In this document: piece after piece, positions 1 through 9,348 of the stretch | Position numbering within the stretch: the stretch's first letter is position 1 | How the letters are laid out: each line of letters starts with the position of its first letter | Origin: CAYXSX01 sp964493095 | GTDB taxonomy: Bacteria > Pseudomonadota > Alphaproteobacteria > Micavibrionales > Micavibrionaceae | DNA: 28,936 bases | Assembly (NCBI GenBank): GCA_964493095.1 | Contig: CAZBNG010000024.1 | Location: 1 to 28,936, forward strand | Reading direction: 5' to 3' | The notes under the pieces: generated by a model | Told to the model about the DNA's origin: nothing | Seen by the model: the letters and a program-made list of their open reading frames with translations, nothing else | Database searches by the model: none | Translations under genes and position numbers: made by a program

Positions 1-2480
1 ATGAAGTGCTGGCGTCCTTCGGCCATGTCCGCGACCTCGTGAACAAGGACGGCTCCGTCCTGCCTGACGATGATTTTGCCATGAAGTGGCAACTTGGCGA
101 ACGCTCCGGCAAGCCCGTCGCCGATATAAAGAAGGCGCTTAAGGGCGCCAAAACGCTTTACCTCGCCCCCGACCCCGACCGCGAGGGAGAGGCCATTGCC
201 TGGCACATAAAAGAACTATTGGAGCAAGATGGCCTGCTGGCAGGAAAAGATGTGCGCCGCGTTACTTTTAATGAGATTACAAAAAAAGCCGTGCAGGACG
301 CCTTCACCCATTCACGCGGACTCGACCAACCACTAATTGAGGCTTACCTAGCCCGCCGCGCCTTGGATTATCTCGTGGGCTTTAACATCTCCCCCGTACT
401 CTGGCGCAAAGTACCCGGTTCACGTTCCGCGGGGCGCGTGCAATCGGTCGCGCTGCGCCTGATTTGTGAGCGCGAAGATGAGATCGAAAAATTCCGCGCC
501 CAGGAATACTGGAGTATTGCTGCAAAACTGCATACCCCTGACGGCGCGCCGTTTCTTGCCCGCCTGACGCATCTTGCCGGCAACAAACTCGGCAAAATGG
601 ACATCGGCAGCGAAGCCGTAGCGAAAAACGCGGTCGAGAGAATTAATCACAAAAAACTCTCCGTCCAGAAGATCGAGAAAAAACAGGTCCAGCAAAAACC
701 CTACGCGCCGTTTATTACCTCTTCACTGCAAATGGAAGCTTCGCGTAAATTAAATCTGACGGCAGCGCAGACCATGCGCCTTGCCCAGCGGCTTTATGAG
801 GGCGTCGAGATTGACGGGGAAACTACCGGCCTGATCACTTATATGCGTACCGACGGCACAACCCTTTCCGAGGATGCGGTGACAGAATGCCGCAGCGTGA
901 TTACGCAACAATACGGCGATAAATATCTGCCCGGCGCCCCGCGCCTTTATAAGTCAAAAGCCAAAAACGCGCAGGAAGCCCACGAGGCGATCCGTCCCAC
1001 CAGCATTGCCCGTACGCCGGACTCTCTTAAGGGCCGGCTGGAAAACGACCAGTGGCGGCTTTACGACCTGATCTGGAAACGCACCGTGGCTTCGCAGATG
1101 GAAAACGCCATCATGGACCGCATGAGCGTGGATATCTCCGATGGGACCGATGATGTTATCCTGCGCGCCAACGGCTCCACTGTAGCATTTGACGGCTTCC
1201 TGACTCTCTATCACGAGGATAAGGATGATGATGACACGCTGGCCGCCGATCCGGAACAGGACGATAAAGACCGCCGCCTGCCGCCCATGAGCGAAGGTGA
1301 TAGCACCAAACTTGTTGGTGTTACGCCCAGCCAGCATTTCACCCAGCCCCCGCCGCGTTATTCCGAGGCAACGCTGGTCAAACGACTGGAAGAGCTGGGC
1401 ATTGGCCGCCCCTCGACTTATGCTTCCATCCTGCAGGTTTTGCGCGACCGCAATTATGTGACGATGGAAAGCCGCCGCTTCGTCCCGGTAGATCGCGGAC
1501 GGATCGTTACAACCTTCCTGACCAAGTTTTTCACGCGCTATGTGGACTACGATTTCACCGCGAACCTTGAAGAGGAGCTCGATGCGATCGCCGCCGGGCA
1601 TGTGTCATGGAAAGAAGCGCTGCGCCTGTTCTGGATCGATTTCAAGGCCGCCGTCGACGGCACCAAAGACCTGACCATCACACAGGTTATAGACCATCTG
1701 GATGAAGAGCTGGGCCCACACTTTTTCCCCGAAACCGACGCAGAAGGGAAAAAAGTGGACGCCCGCAAATGCCCGGCCTGCGGCAATGGGCGGCTGGGGC
1801 TGAAGCTGGGGAAATTCGGGGCATTTATCGGCTGCTCGAACTACCCCGAATGCAAATATACGAAGCCCTTAGAGGTCCCCGGTGAAGGGGATGACAGCGC
1901 CGAAGCCGCTCTGAGCAACGAACCGAAAGTTCTGGGTCAGCACCCGGGCACGGGGCGCACGGTCACCCTGCGCCGCGGCCCCTACGGCCCCTATGTGCAG
2001 ATAGATGCGCCGCCGGAAACCGCCGAGGAAGAAGCCAAACGCATGGCGCAGTACGAGGCGGATATCGAAAGCTGGAAGCAAGCGAAGAAGGCCGCCAAAG
2101 CCGCCGGGGAACCCGCCCCGAAAAAGCCGCCAAAGCCCAAAGCTCCCACGCCCAAGCGCCAGGGACTGCCTAAGGGTATGACGATAGGCGATGTTACGCT
2201 TGAGGCCGCGCTGGAGCTGTTGGCCCTGCCCCGCGATATCGGCCCGCACCCGGAAACCGGCAAGATGATCCGCGCCGGGATCGGGCGTTTCGGTCCGTTT
2301 GTGGTGCATGACGGGAAATACGCCTCGCTGCAAAAAGACGATGATGTTATGCATATCGGTATGAACCGCGCGGTGGAGCTGATCGCCAAAAAGGCACAGC
2401 GTGACGCGGAAAAGGCGGCGGTTGGCGGCAAGAAAGCGCCAGCGAAGAAGAAACCCGCCACGAAAAAAAAGAAAAGCTAG
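1..2480 (+). CDS. topA: DNA topoisomerase I, 5'-truncated by the window edge
   Basis: Type IA topoisomerase that relaxes negatively supercoiled DNA through a transient 5'-phosphotyrosine link. The gene enters from the left: the first in-frame codons read E-V-L-A-S-F-G-H-V-R-D-L, which is internal Toprim-domain sequence, so the GTG at 6 is not a start. The acidic Toprim motif APDPDREGEAIAWH lies near nt 170-205. The active-site tyrosine is in GLITYMRTDG (Tyr codon 840-842). A four-cysteine zinc finger (CPAC...CSNYPEC) lies around nt 1770-1855, followed by two short GPYGPYV / GRFGPFV type C-terminal repeats and a lysine/alanine-rich tail typical of alphaproteobacterial TopA. About 825 residues are visible. 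rnr follows 89 bases downstream on the same strand. Identification is firm. Confidence 0.97.
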   Translation, partial: EVLASFGHVRDLVNKDGSVLPDDDFAMKWQLGERSGKPVADIKKALKGAKTLYLAPDPDREGEAIAWHIKELLEQDGLLAGKDVRRVTFNEITKKAVQDAFTHSRGLDQPLIEAYLARRALDYLVGFNISPVLWRKVPGSRSAGRVQSVALRLICEREDEIEKFRAQEYWSIAAKLHTPDGAPFLARLTHLAGNKLGKMDIGSEAVAKNAVERINHKKLSVQKIEKKQVQQKPYAPFITSSLQMEASRKLNLTAAQTMRLAQRLYEGVEIDGETTGLITYMRTDGTTLSEDAVTECRSVITQQYGDKYLPGAPRLYKSKAKNAQEAHEAIRPTSIARTPDSLKGRLENDQWRLYDLIWKRTVASQMENAIMDRMSVDISDGTDDVILRANGSTVAFDGFLTLYHEDKDDDDTLAADPEQDDKDRRLPPMSEGDSTKLVGVTPSQHFTQPPPRYSEATLVKRLEELGIGRPSTYASILQVLRDRNYVTMESRRFVPVDRGRIVTTFLTKFFTRYVDYDFTANLEEELDAIAAGHVSWKEALRLFWIDFKAAVDGTKDLTITQVIDHLDEELGPHFFPETDAEGKKVDARKCPACGNGRLGLKLGKFGAFIGCSNYPECKYTKPLEVPGEGDDSAEAALSNEPKVLGQHPGTGRTVTLRRGPYGPYVQIDAPPETAEEEAKRMAQYEADIESWKQAKKAAKAAGEPAPKKPPKPKAPTPKRQGLPKGMTIGDVTLEAALELLALPRDIGPHPETGKMIRAGIGRFGPFVVHDGKYASLQKDDDVMHIGMNRAVELIAKKAQRDAEKAAVGGKKAPAKKKPATKKKKS

Positions 2481-2569
2481 GATTTTGAACTACTGTCACC
2501 ACCAAAACTGCACAATCGATTTTTTCTTTCGTGCTTTTTTATCCTGTTTCATGGTTCAATAATAAAAAC

Positions 2570-4825
2570 ATGCCTTTAAATAAATCCGCCATCCTCGAAT
2601 TCATCAAATCCTCTCCCACGCCGGTGACGAAGCGGGAAATTGCACGCGCGTTTGGCATCAAGGGCGGGGAAAACCGCGTGGCGCTTAAACAGATCCTTAA
2701 GGCGCTGGAGATCGACGAGGCCGTCACCAAACAGGCCGGCGGCTCTTATACGGTTCCGGAAGGACTGCCCAGCGTTACCATCCTTGAAATTACCGCCATT
2801 GATATTGACGGCGACGTTCTGGCACGGCCCGCCCAATGGAATGAGGAAACGCAAGGACCGCCGCCGCGCATCGAGATTATGCCGGATAAAAAGGGGCATC
2901 CTTCCCTGACGGAAGGCGACAGAATTCTCGCCCGGTTATTCCGCCAAAGCGATAATGCCTATGAGGCCAAGACAATCCGCAAGCTTGACGGGCCGAAGGG
3001 CCGGGTCATCGGCATGGTGCGCATGGGCGGCAAGGCCATCCGCCTTGTACCCACCGATAAAAAGGCGAAATACGATTTTGACGTGAACCCCGGCGACCTG
3101 AACGGGGCGAAAGACGGCGATCTTGCCATCGGGGAAATCCAGCCCGAGCGCGGCATACGCAACAAGCGAGTGAGGATCGTCGAGGTGATAGGCCGCCAGG
3201 GCGAGCCCAAGGCGATATCGATCATCAGCCTTTACGAGGCTGGATTGAGGGAGGAATTCCCAAAGGCCGTGCTGAGCGAAACAAAAAAAATGAAAGTGCC
3301 GGAGCTGGGCAAACGCGAGGATTTACGCGATATTCCGCTGGTAACCATCGATGGGCCGGACGCCCGCGATTTCGACGATGCGGTCTATGCCGAAAAAACG
3401 AATGAGGGTTTCCACCTGATCGTGGCCATCGCCGATGTTTCCTATTATGTGCGTCCCGGCACGGCGCTGGATGACGAGGCACAGCGGCGCGGCAATTCCA
3501 CTTATTTCCCCGACCGCGTGGTGCCGATGCTGCCCGAAGCGCTGTCCAACGATTTATGCTCTCTACGCCCGAAAGAGCCGCGCGCCTGCCTTGCCGCGCA
3601 TTTATGGATCGATGACACGGGGAAATTACTGCGACACAAATTTACACGCGGATTGATGAAATCAGCCGCGCGGCTGATCTACGAGGATGTACAAAAAGCA
3701 TACGATACGCAGGCCCATGAGCTGATTTCCCTCATCAACCCGCTTTATGACGCGTTTAAAATCCTGGACGAGGCACGGCAAAAGCGCGGCGCTCTGGAGC
3801 TGGATGTGCCGGAAAAGCAGATACTGATCGATCAAAAAGGCAATATGACCGGAGTGAAGCAGCGCGAGCGCCTTGATGCGCACAAGCTGATCGAAGAGTT
3901 CATGATCCTTGCCAATGTCGCGGCGGCGCAAGCTATCGAAGCCAAGATGATGCAGAAAAAAGTGCCCTGCGTTTACCGTGTCCACGACAAGCCGAGCATG
4001 GAAAAGCTTGATTCCCTGCGGGAATTTATCGAAGGTTTCGGGCTTTCCCTGCCCAAGGGCAACGTCGTAAAGCCTTCCGGCCTTAACCAAATCCTGCTTA
4101 AAGCCGCAAAAATGCCCTATTCCCACCTGATCAGCACGGTAGTGCTGCGCAGCCAGTCGCAGGCGCATTACAGCCCGGACAATATCGGGCATTTCGGCCT
4201 TGCCCTTTCCAAATACGCGCATTTTACCTCCCCCATCCGGCGTTATGCGGATTTGCTGGTCCACCGCGCGCTGGTAACTTCTTACAACATGGGCGTAGGC
4301 GGCATGGATGAGGGGCAGGCCGCGCAGATTTCCGAGATTTGTGAGAATATCTCCCAAACCGAGCGTACTTCGATGGAAGCGGAGCGCAACGCGGTTGACC
4401 GCTTTACGGCGGCCTACCTGTCCGGAAAAACCGGGCAGGAATTCAAGGGCCGCATCAGCGGCGTAACGCGCTTCGGCCTGTTTGTCACCCTGCATGAAAG
4501 CGGCGCGGACGGCCTTGTGCCCATGAAAAGCCTGTCCGATGACTTTTACGTGCATGATGAAGCCGCCCACGCACTGGTCGGACGCAGGCATAAGCGTATC
4601 TTCCAGCTGGGCGCGGAAGTCACCGTACGTCTGGATGAAGCTGACGGCCTGACGGGCTCGACCCTGCTTTCGCTGGCGGAAGGGCAGCACGGCGCCATGA
4701 TCCCGGGCTCCAAAATCCCTCGTGCCGCCCGTGAAGAAAGCGGCAGGCGCCGCTCAAGAGGCAATGACAGGCCCTCAAAACGCGGACCGGGCAAGGACCG
4801 AAAACGCAAACCTAAAAGAAGATGA
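2570..4825 (+). CDS. rnr: Ribonuclease R (3'-5' exoribonuclease)
   Basis: RNB-family processive 3'-5' exoribonuclease that degrades structured RNA. I chose the ATG at 2570 (751 aa) over the upstream in-frame GTG at 2531, because MPLNKSAILEFI opens the conserved winged-helix domain (SPTPVTKREIARAFGIKG) and the 13 codons before it look like leader. Neither start has a good Shine-Dalgarno. Domain order: N-terminal winged helix (~5-65), cold-shock-like OB folds, RNB catalytic domain with the metal-binding aspartates in DGPDARDFDDAV (about D264-D270), and an S1 domain (GRISGVTRFGLFV, ~625-700). The C-terminal tail from about residue 715 is rich in Arg and Lys, as is usual for RNase R and thought to help RNA binding. 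The gene follows topA in the same direction, with no visible terminator between. Confidence 0.96.
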   Translation: MPLNKSAILEFIKSSPTPVTKREIARAFGIKGGENRVALKQILKALEIDEAVTKQAGGSYTVPEGLPSVTILEITAIDIDGDVLARPAQWNEETQGPPPRIEIMPDKKGHPSLTEGDRILARLFRQSDNAYEAKTIRKLDGPKGRVIGMVRMGGKAIRLVPTDKKAKYDFDVNPGDLNGAKDGDLAIGEIQPERGIRNKRVRIVEVIGRQGEPKAISIISLYEAGLREEFPKAVLSETKKMKVPELGKREDLRDIPLVTIDGPDARDFDDAVYAEKTNEGFHLIVAIADVSYYVRPGTALDDEAQRRGNSTYFPDRVVPMLPEALSNDLCSLRPKEPRACLAAHLWIDDTGKLLRHKFTRGLMKSAARLIYEDVQKAYDTQAHELISLINPLYDAFKILDEARQKRGALELDVPEKQILIDQKGNMTGVKQRERLDAHKLIEEFMILANVAAAQAIEAKMMQKKVPCVYRVHDKPSMEKLDSLREFIEGFGLSLPKGNVVKPSGLNQILLKAAKMPYSHLISTVVLRSQSQAHYSPDNIGHFGLALSKYAHFTSPIRRYADLLVHRALVTSYNMGVGGMDEGQAAQISEICENISQTERTSMEAERNAVDRFTAAYLSGKTGQEFKGRISGVTRFGLFVTLHESGADGLVPMKSLSDDFYVHDEAAHALVGRRHKRIFQLGAEVTVRLDEADGLTGSTLLSLAEGQHGAMIPGSKIPRAAREESGRRRSRGNDRPSKRGPGKDRKRKPKRR

Positions 4826-4835
4826 GCCGAAATGC

Positions 4836-4864
4836 TTGACATTTAGGCGCGGGTAAAGCATAAA
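4836..4864 (+). promoter_or_regulatory. Sigma-70-type promoter for rpmG
   Basis: A perfect -35 box TTGACA (4836-4841), a 17-base spacer and CATAAA (4859-4864, 4 of 6 matches) lie just after the rnr stop and 34 bases before the rpmG start. This would let rpmG be transcribed separately from rnr. It is inferred from sequence only. Confidence 0.6.
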
Positions 4865-4897
4865 ACGCCTTCAGAATTTAATTTAGGAGTGAAAAAC

Positions 4898-5101
4898 ATG
4901 GCAAAAGCCACCAACGTCAAAGTCAGACTGGAAAGCGAAGCGGGCACAGGATTCCGCTACTACGCTGTGCGTTCCACCCGCGCGGAATACAAGATTCGTA
5001 AGAAAAAATACGATCCTTGGGCGACAAATGAGAAAACCGGCAAAAAAGGAGCGCATGTGTTTTTCGTAGAAAAGAAAATGCCTCCTTCCAAGAAGAATTA
5101 A
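4898..5101 (+). CDS. rpmG: 50S ribosomal protein L33, long variant
   Basis: Small protein of the large ribosomal subunit. The start is the ATG at 4898: AGGAG (4885-4889) lies 8 bases upstream and MAKATNVKVRLESEAGTGF is the usual L33 opening. The in-frame GTG at 4889 overlaps that Shine-Dalgarno. Recognisable L33 features are the KVRLESEAGTGFRYYA strand region, KKKYDP and a final HVFFVEKK. No zinc-binding cysteines are present, so this is a C- (zinc-free) form. At 67 residues it is about 12 longer than the common 55-aa alphaproteobacterial L33; the extra length sits between KYDP and the last strand (WATNEKTGKKGA) and in the tail MPPSKKN. It has its own promoter and an intrinsic terminator, so it is probably monocistronic. 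Confidence 0.9.
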   Translation: MAKATNVKVRLESEAGTGFRYYAVRSTRAEYKIRKKKYDPWATNEKTGKKGAHVFFVEKKMPPSKKN

Positions 5102-5133
5102 GCTTAAAAGAGCTGTTTTTTGAAAGTTTTCAC

Positions 5134-5159
5134 AAAAGCGCCTTTATGGCGCTTTTTTT
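5134..5159 (+). terminator. Rho-independent terminator after rpmG
   Basis: A perfect 9-bp stem, AAAAGCGCC (5134-5142) with GGCGCTTTT (5148-5156), closes a 5-base loop. The T run extends from 5153 to 5159. It lies 32 bases after the rpmG stop and separates it from the ABC transporter. Confidence 0.9.
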
Positions 5160-5190
5160 ATTTCTAACCTTTTACGCGTAAGTTCTAAAA

Positions 5191-6993
5191 ATGTTTGAAA
5201 AAAAGAGTGACAGGTTTACCCTGGATTACATTCCCAATCCGGAAATTCCACGGGAATTGCTGGCCTATATCCGAATGGTGGTGGAGCGCAATCCCGGCAT
5301 GTGGGCTTTTTTGCTGCTCATGGATATTATTCATGCGGTGCGCTATCCCATCGCCTTTGTGCTGACGGGCCAGATTGTCGATATTTTGACAAACCTGCCC
5401 GAAGGATCAACGATTCCAGATTCCGTATGGATAAAAACCGGATTGATACTGTTTGTCCTTTTCATCGGCGAAATGGCGCATGTGCTGCCTGACTACATCA
5501 CCTTCGATTGGTGGAAGCGGGCCCGCGCGCAATTGCGAAGCGACATGATGGCTTACACGCTTGGCCATTCCTATACGTTCTTTCAGAACAATTTCGCCGG
5601 ATCGCTGGCCCGCAAGGTGTCCGAAGGCATTGAAAAAGCGCTTATGCTCAACGAACAAGTACGCTGGCAAATCCTGCTGCCGCTTGTGAGTATGAGCACA
5701 TCGGGCATCGTTCTGCTTGATCTCTCCCCGATCTATGGCGGACTGGTATGTTTGTTCCTCGCGCTCATCATGGTCCCGGTGATTATGAAGCTTGAAAAAA
5801 TCAGGAGAAAATCACGCATTTATGCCGATGCATGCTCGCTGGTTTCCGGACAGATTGCCGACACCATTTCCAACATGGCCTCGGTGAAATCCTACGCCCA
5901 CGAAGAACAGGAAATGCGAGAACACCAGCGGGTATCGGAAATTCAGATGAAAGCCTGGCACAAGATGCTGCGTACCTTCCTGATGCTGGATAACTACCGG
6001 CGCATGACGCTGGTTGTGTTCGGCGCAGGCATGATGGGCGCATGTATCTGGGGGTGGCGCGAAGGTGTAATCACACTGGGGGATATTGCTACGATTATGG
6101 GTCTGACTTACAACTTCACGGCAAACGTCTGGAACCTTAGCTTCGGTATTATCCATGTCAGTGAATCTTTGGGCTACTTAAACGATTCTCTGACGACGTT
6201 AATCACGCCACATGCGGTCAGCGATAGCTCGGACGCCAAAGAGCTAAAAATCAGCAAAGGACATATCGAGTTCGGCAATGTGAATTTCGAATATAAAAAT
6301 CTGGGCGTATTCAGAAATCTAAATCTGGATATCCCGGCGCATCAGCGCGTCGGCCTGATGGGACCATCCGGCGCGGGTAAAAGCACACTGATCAACCTGA
6401 TCCAGCGCTTTTTCGACATACAAAGCGGCGGCATTTACATCGACGGGCAGGATATCAGCAAGGTAACGCAGAGATCGCTGCGCCGCCAAATTGCCGTTAT
6501 TCCCCAAGATACTGCCCTGTTCCATCGCACGATCATGGAAAACATCCGTTATGGCCGGCTGGATGCCAGTGACGACGAAGTGCTGGAAGCCGCCAGAAAA
6601 GCTCATGCCTCCGGCTTCATAGAAGATCTTCCCGAAGGATTTAACACTTATGTCGGCGAGCGGGGCGTAAAACTTTCCGGCGGACAGCGTCAACGCATCG
6701 CCATTGCACGCGCCATCCTGAAAGATGCACCGATCCTGATCCTCGACGAAGCAACATCGGCGCTGGACAGCGAAAGCGAGAGAGAAATTCAGGCGGCGCT
6801 GGAAGAGCTGATGCGTGATAAAACCGTGATAGCCATCGCCCACCGTCTCTCCACGATCCACCATCTTGACCGCCTGATCGTCATGAATGAAGGACGGATT
6901 ATCGAAGATGGCACGCATGAAGAGCTTCTGGAACAAAACGGTCTTTACAAAAAACTCTGGACTATGCAATCAGGCGGTTTTCTGAAAGAGTAA
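5191..6993 (+). CDS. ABC exporter half-transporter (fused permease and ATPase)
   Basis: 600-aa protein of the MsbA/ATM1-like type IV exporter family, expected to work as a homodimer in the inner membrane. The N-terminal half has about six membrane segments (starting near residues 37, 82, 160, 180, 275 and 300). The C-terminal ATPase has Walker A GPSGAGKST (from G391), signature LSGGQRQR (from L495), Walker B LILDEATS (D519, E520) and the H-loop histidine H551. All catalytic motifs are intact, so it should be active. The substrate cannot be read from sequence; lipids, peptides, drugs and Fe-S precursors are all exported by relatives. The start is the ATG just after the rpmG terminator. No clear Shine-Dalgarno was seen. 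A permease gene follows after 6 bases, suggesting a two-gene operon. Confidence 0.92.
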   Translation: MFEKKSDRFTLDYIPNPEIPRELLAYIRMVVERNPGMWAFLLLMDIIHAVRYPIAFVLTGQIVDILTNLPEGSTIPDSVWIKTGLILFVLFIGEMAHVLPDYITFDWWKRARAQLRSDMMAYTLGHSYTFFQNNFAGSLARKVSEGIEKALMLNEQVRWQILLPLVSMSTSGIVLLDLSPIYGGLVCLFLALIMVPVIMKLEKIRRKSRIYADACSLVSGQIADTISNMASVKSYAHEEQEMREHQRVSEIQMKAWHKMLRTFLMLDNYRRMTLVVFGAGMMGACIWGWREGVITLGDIATIMGLTYNFTANVWNLSFGIIHVSESLGYLNDSLTTLITPHAVSDSSDAKELKISKGHIEFGNVNFEYKNLGVFRNLNLDIPAHQRVGLMGPSGAGKSTLINLIQRFFDIQSGGIYIDGQDISKVTQRSLRRQIAVIPQDTALFHRTIMENIRYGRLDASDDEVLEAARKAHASGFIEDLPEGFNTYVGERGVKLSGGQRQRIAIARAILKDAPILILDEATSALDSESEREIQAALEELMRDKTVIAIAHRLSTIHHLDRLIVMNEGRIIEDGTHEELLEQNGLYKKLWTMQSGGFLKE

Positions 6994-6999
6994 AACCTT

Positions 7000-7917
7000 A
7001 TGGTTTACGTTCTTTCTGCCATTTTCTCGAAACTCGCCTTCATCGCCATCAACATAGTGTGGATGCGTTTGCGCCGCCGCCATGTGGCGACGCGCGCGGT
7101 TCTGGCGCTTTATATTTTTTCCGTGCCCCTTCTCCTCGCGGTAGGCGCTTACCAGATATGGGTCGGGCACGCCAACCTGGAACCCGCCTATTGGGGTTAT
7201 GTGGCCGCATGGGCGATTATCTGCTGCCTGCTCAACCTTATGAACGTATACACTTACAAATATGCAAGCCTGATCGAACTATCGACTTACCGTTTTTCTA
7301 TCATGGTCATTGTCGCCTTTATCGTTGATTACTTTTTTCTGGATATGCCTATATCGCTGCCGATGGCGGGGCTGGTTTTTATAACGCTCGCCGGGGGCAC
7401 AATCCTGAACTTTGAACGTGCCAGATTTTTACAAACCGGCACCAGCAGCGAAAAAGTTTCTCTGAAAAATAACGGCCTGTATAAAATGCTCGCTTTAATC
7501 TCGGTAATTTCCGTACTTAGTGTTCTCGACCTGGAAATTTTCAAAAAGGCATTAGCGATTCAGGACAATTTCATTTTCCACGCCGCCGCCGCGCAAAGCC
7601 TGCTGTTTTTAATGTTCTTCTCATATGGCGGCATCGCGATGAATAAATCACTTGGGGAAGGAAAGATACGTCTTTTCGAAGCGGGGCTCATAACGGTTCT
7701 CATCGTTATTGCGACAATGTTTGAAGCTTATTCCTATGTAGCTTTGCCGGTTGTCATCATCGTGCTTTTAGGCGTTTGCCAGCCACTGATCTTCAGTATT
7801 CACGATTTTATCACGAAGGAACTGCCACTAAATTTCAGAACGGCGGCGTCATGTCTGATGATTATTGCGGGAATTATTGGAATTTCGCTGGTTAAAAACG
7901 GATTCCTAAGCGGGTAA
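7000..7917 (+). CDS. DMT/EamA-like integral membrane permease
   Basis: 305-aa, very hydrophobic protein with about ten predicted membrane helices and a cytoplasmic loop near residues 140-165, consistent with the two-times-five-helix drug/metabolite transporter fold (EamA-like). There is no signal peptide beyond the first helix (MVYVLSAIFSKLAFIAINIV). The start ATG lies 6 bases after the ABC transporter stop, so the two are probably co-transcribed and translationally coupled. The substrate is unknown. It ends 3 bases from the stop of pleD on the other strand, with no obvious terminator between. The family assignment rests on topology and general composition, not on a diagnostic motif. Confidence 0.7.
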   Translation: MVYVLSAIFSKLAFIAINIVWMRLRRRHVATRAVLALYIFSVPLLLAVGAYQIWVGHANLEPAYWGYVAAWAIICCLLNLMNVYTYKYASLIELSTYRFSIMVIVAFIVDYFFLDMPISLPMAGLVFITLAGGTILNFERARFLQTGTSSEKVSLKNNGLYKMLALISVISVLSVLDLEIFKKALAIQDNFIFHAAAAQSLLFLMFFSYGGIAMNKSLGEGKIRLFEAGLITVLIVIATMFEAYSYVALPVVIIVLLGVCQPLIFSIHDFITKELPLNFRTAASCLMIIAGIIGISLVKNGFLSG

Positions 7918-7920
7918 ATC

Positions 7921-9348
7921 TTATTCGATCGGCTGACGCTCGGGCATTTCAAACATTTCGGGATCGAGCTTGCCTACTCCTTCAAACACACAGCAATTCC
8001 TGCCCGCATTCTTGGCTTCGTAGAGCACCTTATCCGCCCGCTCCAGCACATTGGTCGGATTGTCCTCCCCATCTTTGACCAGCATACCGCCAATGGATGT
8101 GGTGATATCGAGAGAACCACCCTCTGCACTGCATTTAAACGGCTCATCACTGATCTCGCGACGCAGGCGCTCGGCCACCATATAGGCCCTTTCCTCGGAT
8201 ACATCGGGCAGAATCACGACAAACTCCTCTCCACCCAGACGCGCTACAAGGTCAAAACTCCTGAGCTTATCCGTCAGGCGGGTAGCAAACTCTTTCAAAA
8301 CCTCATCACCAACGTTATGGCCATGCGTATCGTTGACCGATTTGAAGTGATCGATATCCACCATCAGAACGGCCAGAGATTTTTTACTATCCTGATTTTT
8401 CTGCAAAAGTTTTTGAAGGTGGACGTCCAGATAACGCCGATTATAAAGCCCGGTCAGCGTATCGGTGAGCGCCATAGACAGGCTGATTTCATAAGTTGAG
8501 CGCAAGCGTTCCTGGAAACGTTTACGGCGCACCTGCGTACGGACCCGTGCCAGCAACTCGTTACGGTCGATCGGACGCATAATATAGTCATGAGCGCCGA
8601 TTTCCAGCCCGTGCGCGATACGCTGCATGTCCTCAACCTGCCCAACCATCACAATCGGCACAGCACGCGTGCGCTCATTCGATTTCAGATGAGAGCAAAG
8701 GCGCAATCCGTCTTCGTCTTCCAGATTAAGGCTGACCATAATTACATCAAAATCATGCCGCGCAACCAATGACATTGCCGCGGCGCCGTCCTTGACCGCC
8801 ATCACAATATCATGGTCCTTGGCCAGAGTTTCCTGGATTTTTGAAACTTCAAAATCCTTGTCCTCAACCACCAGGAGCCGTGCGCCCTCCACGGGCTCAG
8901 TCATGAAATTGGAAGCTTCACCGACCACACCAAGCTGGCTGGCCGTATTTTCACGCATGCGCCACTCATCCAGCGCCATTTTCAGGCGTACAAGAGACCG
9001 CACCCGCGCCATCAGCGCCACATCATTTATAGGCTTGCTCAGAAAATCGTCGGCACCGGCCTCAAGACCGCGGACACGATCGTGCGAATCTGTCAGAGCC
9101 GTCACCATCACAACGGGAATATGGCACAAAGCCGGATCGGATTTAATTCGACTGCAAACTTCAAAACCATCCATTCCGGGCATCATAACGTCAAGGAGCA
9201 CCAGATCGGGGCTTTCTTTCGCCACTTTTTCCAATGCCTCCTCACCGCTAAAGGCGGTAAGAACTTCATAATATTCTCCGCTGAGCTTGGCTTCCAGCAG
9301 CTTTACGTTCGGCAGAATATCGTCGACGACTAAAATACGGGCTGACAT
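7921..9348 (-). CDS. pleD: PleD-type diguanylate cyclase response regulator (REC-REC-GGDEF)
   Basis: Makes cyclic di-GMP from two GTP when its first receiver domain is phosphorylated; in Caulobacter, PleD acts at the stalked pole during cell differentiation. 475 aa. REC1 (~4-120) has the acidic pair D9-D10 and phospho-acceptor D53 in LVLLDVMMPG. REC2 (~155-270) has Ser where the Asp should be (VIMVSLNLED), as in known PleD proteins, where it is an adaptor. The C-terminal domain carries the active-site GGEEF and, five residues before it, the RxxD inhibitory site (RSFD), so product inhibition is expected. The start codon directly abuts the divK stop (TAG then ATG), giving a divK-pleD operon as in Caulobacter and relatives. 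Confidence 0.96.
   Translation of the reverse strand: MSARILVVDDILPNVKLLEAKLSGEYYEVLTAFSGEEALEKVAKESPDLVLLDVMMPGMDGFEVCSRIKSDPALCHIPVVMVTALTDSHDRVRGLEAGADDFLSKPINDVALMARVRSLVRLKMALDEWRMRENTASQLGVVGEASNFMTEPVEGARLLVVEDKDFEVSKIQETLAKDHDIVMAVKDGAAAMSLVARHDFDVIMVSLNLEDEDGLRLCSHLKSNERTRAVPIVMVGQVEDMQRIAHGLEIGAHDYIMRPIDRNELLARVRTQVRRKRFQERLRSTYEISLSMALTDTLTGLYNRRYLDVHLQKLLQKNQDSKKSLAVLMVDIDHFKSVNDTHGHNVGDEVLKEFATRLTDKLRSFDLVARLGGEEFVVILPDVSEERAYMVAERLRREISDEPFKCSAEGGSLDITTSIGGMLVKDGEDNPTNVLERADKVLYEAKNAGRNCCVFEGVGKLDPEMFEMPERQPIE

Noticed and set aside
3662..4690. 342-codon open frame on the minus strand
   Set aside because: Antisense shadow of the RNB and S1 domains of rnr.
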